This document shows positions 60,694-64,000 of a stretch of DNA of 64,000 nt, in pieces. The stretch covers positions 1 through 64,000 of the forward strand of contig NZ_JAGGPA010000022.1 of the NCBI RefSeq assembly GCF_018614035.1. The letters run 5' to 3'. How positions within the stretch are numbered: the stretch's first letter is position 1; the number at the start of each line of letters is the position of its first letter. Both the position numbers and the translations under genes were made by a program. This stretch comes from Streptomyces sp. ISL-96. Its GTDB lineage: Bacteria; Actinomycetota; Actinomycetes; Streptomycetales; Streptomycetaceae. Below the pieces are notes generated by a model, which worked only from the letters and a program-made list of their open reading frames with translations, had not been told where the DNA came from and did no database searches.

Positions 60694-61662
60694 ATGAACA
60701 CCGGACTGAAGATCACAGCCTTCGCTGCGGCGATTACCGCGACATTCGGCACCGCGTACGGCGTCGGCAAGGGCGTCGGCCCCGTCGTCGCGGACAAGCA
60801 GCCGACGGAACACGCCGCGCACGGGGAGGCGAAGGAGACCGATGCCGCCGCGGGCGGTGGGCACGGCGGAGACGGCGGACACGGCGACGACAAGACCGCA
60901 CCGGCCGCCGGGGGCCTGCAGATCTCGGAAGGCGGCTACACCCTCGCCCTCAAAACCCCCCGCGTCGCCACCGGCGAACGTACCCAACTCCGCTTCTCGA
61001 TCCAGGACGACAACGGCCGCAAGATCACCGCCTACGAGCGCGAACACGGCAAGGAACTGCACTTCATCGTCGCCTCACGCGACCTGACCGTCTACCGCCA
61101 CCTCCACCCCACCCGCGCCGCCGACGGCACCTGGAGCACCACAGCCGATCTCCCCACCGCCGGCGCGTACCGCACCTTCGCGGACTTCAAGCCCGCCAAG
61201 AAGGACGCCACCGCAATCACCCTCGGCGCCGACCTGGCCGTCTCCGGCAACTACGCCCCAGCCGAGCTGCCCGCCCCCGCCGCCACCACCAACGTCGACG
61301 GATACGACGTCACCCTCTCCGGCGGACTGCGCCCGGGGAAGAGCAGCGAGCTTCGGCTCAACGTCGCGAAGGACGGCAAGCCCGTCACCGACCTCCAGCC
61401 CTACCTCGGCGCCTACGGTCACCTCGTCGCGCTGCGCTCCGGCGACCTCGCCTACCTCCACGTCCACCCCAACGGCGAACCCGACGACGGCACCACCAAG
61501 CCCGGCCCGGACATCTCCTTCACCGCGACCGCCCCCAGCCCCGGGGCGTACCGCCTGTTCCTCGACTTCCAGCACAACGGCAAGGTCCGCACCGCCGCCT
61601 TCACCGTCGAGGCCGGGAAGGCGACGGCGGAAGGGAAGGAGTCTTCCGGGCACCAGCACTGA
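60694..61662 (+). CDS. Exported His-rich protein behind a CsoR-type operator
   Basis: A 322-residue protein with an N-terminal hydrophobic segment (ITAFAAAITATFGTAYGVG), so exported or anchored. A His/Gly/Asp-rich stretch follows (HAAHGE, GGGHGGDGGHGDD, about 40-66). Two beta-rich repeats (about 75-180 and 200-310) each hold a metal-type motif, YRHLHP and YLHVHP. The C-terminus ends GHQH. The CsoR-type operator upstream and the histidines suggest copper binding outside the membrane. ATG with AGGGGAG upstream. I do not know a named family; copper tolerance is inference. Confidence 0.7.
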   Translation: MNTGLKITAFAAAITATFGTAYGVGKGVGPVVADKQPTEHAAHGEAKETDAAAGGGHGGDGGHGDDKTAPAAGGLQISEGGYTLALKTPRVATGERTQLRFSIQDDNGRKITAYEREHGKELHFIVASRDLTVYRHLHPTRAADGTWSTTADLPTAGAYRTFADFKPAKKDATAITLGADLAVSGNYAPAELPAPAATTNVDGYDVTLSGGLRPGKSSELRLNVAKDGKPVTDLQPYLGAYGHLVALRSGDLAYLHVHPNGEPDDGTTKPGPDISFTATAPSPGAYRLFLDFQHNGKVRTAAFTVEAGKATAEGKESSGHQH

Positions 61663-61818
61663 CCGGCCGTCCGCCGTCCTGATCAGGGGTGGAACACCGC
61701 CCGAACAGCGGGTGCTGGATCGTTTTTGCGGCCCCGTACGAATGACCCGGCGCATTCCGGGGTGTCGCATCGGGAAGGACACGGCGTCCGGTATCGCCTA
61801 CCGCAGAAGGAAGCACTC

Positions 61819-62163
61819 ATGCGCTTTCGTCACGCCGTCGCCGCCACTCTCGGTGCCCTCACGCTCGTCCTGACCATGCCCACCTCGGCCGGAGCGGCCG
61901 TCGGCGCTTTCAGTTACCAGTACGACGACATGTCCCGCGAGCGGATCACCGTCGAACTGATCGATCCTCCGAGCGGCCCCTGCATCACCCTCCCCGAAGT
62001 GGCCGACGACTTCGTGCCGCCCGCGCACACGCCGAGGAACGCCACCGACGGGCCCGCCACTGTCTACTCCGGTGCCGGCTGCACGGGCCGCCAGTTCACC
62101 CTCCGGGCACACACCGGCCACGGCTCCGAGCGGCTGGAGGTGCGCTCGGTGATCTTCCACTGA
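61819..62163 (+). CDS. Small secreted protein
   Basis: A 114-residue protein with a clear signal peptide (MRFRHAVAATLGALTLVLTMPTSAGA). The mature part of about 88 residues holds two cysteines (PSGPCIT and GAGCTGRQF) that can form one disulfide. The segment VYSGAGCTGRQFTLR resembles crystallin-like or small secreted actinomycete proteins. ATG with GAAGGAA upstream. Function unknown. After it, 62164-62411 is gene-free and holds the palindrome ACTCAGGCCTGAGT (62203-62216) and a tandem 15-base repeat (62262-62291). Confidence 0.75.
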   Translation: MRFRHAVAATLGALTLVLTMPTSAGAAVGAFSYQYDDMSRERITVELIDPPSGPCITLPEVADDFVPPAHTPRNATDGPATVYSGAGCTGRQFTLRAHTGHGSERLEVRSVIFH

Positions 62164-62411
62164 TTCGATCGCCCAAGCTTGCCCTCGCCCCCGGCCCGAG
62201 TCACTCAGGCCTGAGTCAGTCAGGCCCGCGCCGGGGGCGGTGGGTGGCGGGCGGTGAGCGGCCGCTGGTCCATGAGCCGCTGGTCCATGAGGATGAATCC
62301 GGCTCCCTGCCACTGCGATGGCTGACGCCCGCATGGGGGCGATCGGCAAGGGTGGCAGGTGCTGCGTCGACCACCCCGCGGGAAACCTCCAGAGAGGCAG
62401 GGCGTACCACC

Positions 62412-63194
62412 ATGCTCAGCACCGACTTCGTCACCGGATCCCCCAACTGGCTCGACCTCGGCAGCCCGAACACCTCGGCCGCCGCCGCGTTCTACGGCAG
62501 CGTCTTCGGCTGGGACTTCCTGTCGGTGGGCCCCGAGGCGGGCGGATACGGCTTCTTCCAGCTGGACGGCAAGACGGTCGCCGCCCTCGGGCCACTGACG
62601 GAGGAGGGGGCCAGTTCCGCATGGACGGTGTACTTCCAGACGCCCGACGCGGATGCCACGGTCAGGGCGGCCGAGCAAGGTGGCGGAACCGTCCGCGTCG
62701 AGGCCTTCGATGTCATGGACGCAGGGCGGATGGCCTGCCTCACCGACCCGGGTGGCGCGGAGTTCGCCGTATGGCAGCCGACCGCCGTCAAGGGACTGGA
62801 GAAGGCCTCAGAAGACAACACCCTGTGCTGGGCCGAGCTGCACATCGGCGATCCGGCGGCGGCACTCCGCTTCTACGGCTCGCTGTTCGGCTGGCGTGCG
62901 CAGGAGATGGAGGCGGCGCCGGGCATGACGTACACGGTCATCTCCACCGCCGAAGGCGACCAGCAGGAGGCCGCCTTTGGCGGTATCGCCCCGCTCCAGA
63001 ACGCGTCCGAGGAATCTCGCTGGGTTCCGTACTTCGCGGTGGAGGACGCTGAGGAGACGGTCGCCAAGACTCAGGGGAACGGTGGTTCGGTCGTCATGCC
63101 CGCCGCGGACATCCCGGACGTCGGCCGGATCGCCTGGCTCGCCGACCCCTTCGGCGCAACGTTCGCCGTCCTCAAGCCCGCGCCTCAGGCTTGA
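62412..63194 (+). CDS. VOC-family protein (two glyoxalase-like domains)
   Basis: A 260-residue protein with two vicinal-oxygen-chelate repeats. The first is at about 8-122 (WLDLGSPNTSAAAAFYGSVFGWDF; MACLTDPGGAEFAVWQP), the second at about 137-257 (WAELHIGDPAAALRFYGSLFGWRA; IAWLADPFGATFAVLKP). It belongs to the group that includes hydroxylase-like and 27-kDa antigen-type proteins. Metal-ligand positions are only partly conserved, so it may be a binding protein rather than an enzyme. ATG start; the frame stays open upstream to 62244. It converges on the cold-shock gene with a hairpin between. Confidence 0.85.
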   Translation: MLSTDFVTGSPNWLDLGSPNTSAAAAFYGSVFGWDFLSVGPEAGGYGFFQLDGKTVAALGPLTEEGASSAWTVYFQTPDADATVRAAEQGGGTVRVEAFDVMDAGRMACLTDPGGAEFAVWQPTAVKGLEKASEDNTLCWAELHIGDPAAALRFYGSLFGWRAQEMEAAPGMTYTVISTAEGDQQEAAFGGIAPLQNASEESRWVPYFAVEDAEETVAKTQGNGGSVVMPAADIPDVGRIAWLADPFGATFAVLKPAPQA

Positions 63195-63210
63195 CGCCTC
63201 GGGCTGAGCG

Positions 63211-63260
63211 GGTGCCCGGCCCCCGCGGTCATTCAGGCCGTGGGGCGGGGACCGGGCACC
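63211..63260 (+). terminator. Terminator hairpin after the VOC gene
   Basis: GGTGCCCGGCCCCC (63211-63224) pairs with GGGGACCGGGCACC (63247-63260) apart from one C-A mismatch. It starts 17 bases after the VOC stop and lies between converging genes, so it may serve both strands. Confidence 0.65.
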
Positions 63261-63318
63261 CCGCCGGGCACCCCGCAAGTGCGCTACGTGACGGCGCTAC
63301 TTGCCGGCTGACTGCGGG

Positions 63319-63522
63319 CTACTTGAGAGTGACCTGCTCCGCCTGCGGCCCCTTGGGACCCTGGGTGACCTCGAATTCGACCTTGTCACCCTCCTGGAGC
63401 TCCTTGTAGCCCTGGGACTGGATGGCGGAGAAGTGGACGAACACGTCCGGGCCGCCGCTGTCCTGCTGGATGAACCCGAAGCCCTTGTCCGCGTTGAACC
63501 ACTTCACAGTGCCTGTTGCCAT
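63319..63522 (-). CDS. CspA-family cold-shock protein (second copy)
   Basis: A 67-residue cold-shock domain, [19 protein letters not shown], with both nucleic-acid motifs (KGFGFI and DVFVHFS) intact. It is close to the protein at 2887-3090, which differs mainly in RNP2 and the C-terminal half. ATG with AAAGGA upstream. The 160 bases upstream (63523-63682) are gene-free and may hold its leader and promoter. Confidence 0.95.
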   Translation of the reverse strand: MATGTVKWFNADKGFGFIQQDSGGPDVFVHFSAIQSQGYKELQEGDKVEFEVTQGPKGPQAEQVTLK

Positions 63523-63682
63523 CGGTTCGTTCCTTTGTTCCGTGCCACGGCCCGGCCATCGCCGCGCCGGCCGCAGCCATGTCGCAACTGCGGCTCCTGC
63601 ACCTTGCCATCCCGACCCGGCTTCCGAATCGTCCTGATTTCCGTGTCGGTGGAACTCCGCAGGCGGAGTCGGCCGGGTGAAC

Positions 63683-64000
63683 TCACCTGGAGGCCGCCGG
63701 CGCGATCTCGGCGATCAGACCCTCGACGAGCGTCTTGATCTCGTCACGGATCGGGCGTACGGCCGCCACACCCTGACCGGCCGGGTCTTCGAGCTTCCAG
63801 TCGAGGTAGCGCTTGCCGGGGAAGACCGGGCAGGTGTCGCCGCAGCCCATCGTGATGCAGACGTCCGACTCCTTCACGGCGTCGACCGTGAGCATCTTCG
63901 GCGTCTCGGCGGAGATGTCGATGCCGACCTCGCGCATGGCCTCGACCGCGGCCGGATTCACCGCGTCGCCCGGGTTGGATCCCGCCGAGCGGACCTCGAC
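63683..64000 (-). CDS. arsC: Arsenate reductase ArsC, cut by the window end
   Basis: The C-terminal part of a low-molecular-weight phosphatase-type arsenate reductase; the N-terminal part with the catalytic P-loop lies beyond base 64000. The frame is open to the window edge ([28 protein letters not shown]). The second-cysteine region [20 protein letters not shown] and the C-terminal [17 protein letters not shown] fit ArsC of the thioredoxin- or mycothiol-linked type. It adds to the metal and metalloid genes at this end of the window. Confidence 0.92.
   Translation of the reverse strand, partial: VEVRSAGSNPGDAVNPAAVEAMREVGIDISAETPKMLTVDAVKESDVCITMGCGDTCPVFPGKRYLDWKLEDPAGQGVAAVRPIRDEIKTLVEGLIAEIAPAASR

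Noticed and set aside
62262..62291. Tandem 15-base repeat and the nearby palindrome ACTCAGGCCTGAGT
   Set aside because: Two short copies in a gene-free stretch are not enough to claim a functional repeat. The palindrome may be a weak terminator or chance.

Overview
The window looks like chromosomal DNA of a Streptomyces or a close relative. Reasons: very high GC, frequent GTG and occasional TTG starts with clear Shine-Dalgarno sites, very few TTA codons, and typical actinomycete families (RsbR/RsbS, PspAB-HtpX, TioE-type MerR, PaaX, AftD/DUF3068, CsoR-type operator, small cold-shock proteins). I see no rRNA, tRNA, CRISPR array, insertion sequence or antibiotic biosynthetic core.

Layout. (1) 0-3.1 kb: a stress-signalling set on the minus strand (PP2C phosphatase, RsbR, RsbS, with RsbT expected off the left edge) and a cold-shock protein. 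(2) 3.4-16.2 kb: ordinary genes: a DUF4190-like membrane protein, a dehydratase-like protein, a secreted protein, a nitrobindin-like protein, an aminotransferase/EamA exporter pair divergent from an Lrp regulator, pspAB-htpX, a methyltransferase, an erythromycin-esterase homologue divergent from a double-MerR (TioE-like) regulator, a membrane protein and an IclR regulator. (3) 16.3-25.9 kb: a minus-strand aromatic catabolic cluster read as salicylate degradation through CoA thioesters: acyl-CoA ligase fused to a hotdog thioesterase, flavin hydroxylase fused to an OYE reductase, nitrilase, gentisate 1,2-dioxygenase, FAH-family hydrolase, maleate isomerase and a PaaX regulator. (4) 26-38.5 kb: a sugar regulon (alpha/beta hydrolase, LacI, GH3 glycosidase, MFS transporter) marked by copies of one palindrome, two PAP2 proteins (one without its catalytic histidines), two type-B carboxylesterases and a secreted SurE. 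(5) 38.5-52.1 kb: a cell-envelope glycosylation locus (DUF2613, DUF3068, GT4, two methyltransferases, AftD-like GT-C, condensation-fold acyltransferase, exporter, Trm112) resembling the mycobacterial aftD neighbourhood. It lies between an intact pirin gene and a decayed copy of the pirin 3' end in the same orientation. (6) 52-57.8 kb: pirin, anti-sigma-like ATPase, phosphoribosyltransferase-hydrolase fusion, quinone oxidoreductase, TetR with an extra C-terminal domain. (7) 57.8-64 kb: a second-type ClpX, then a metal group (MerR plus organomercurial-lyase-like protein, a His-rich protein behind a CsoR-type operator, arsenate reductase cut by the window end), with a VOC protein and another cold-shock gene.

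Most interesting: a promoter/operator pattern shared by the ligase, the hydroxylase and a carboxylesterase 8-10 kb away, which suggests that the esterase feeds the aromatic pathway; the ligase-thioesterase fusion, which could load and unload CoA at the two ends of the pathway; the LacI palindrome regulon; the PAP2 pseudoenzyme; the pirin-flanked envelope island; and a probable ATT start codon.

All functions are read from sequence motifs and from memory of protein families; no database search or alignment program was run.
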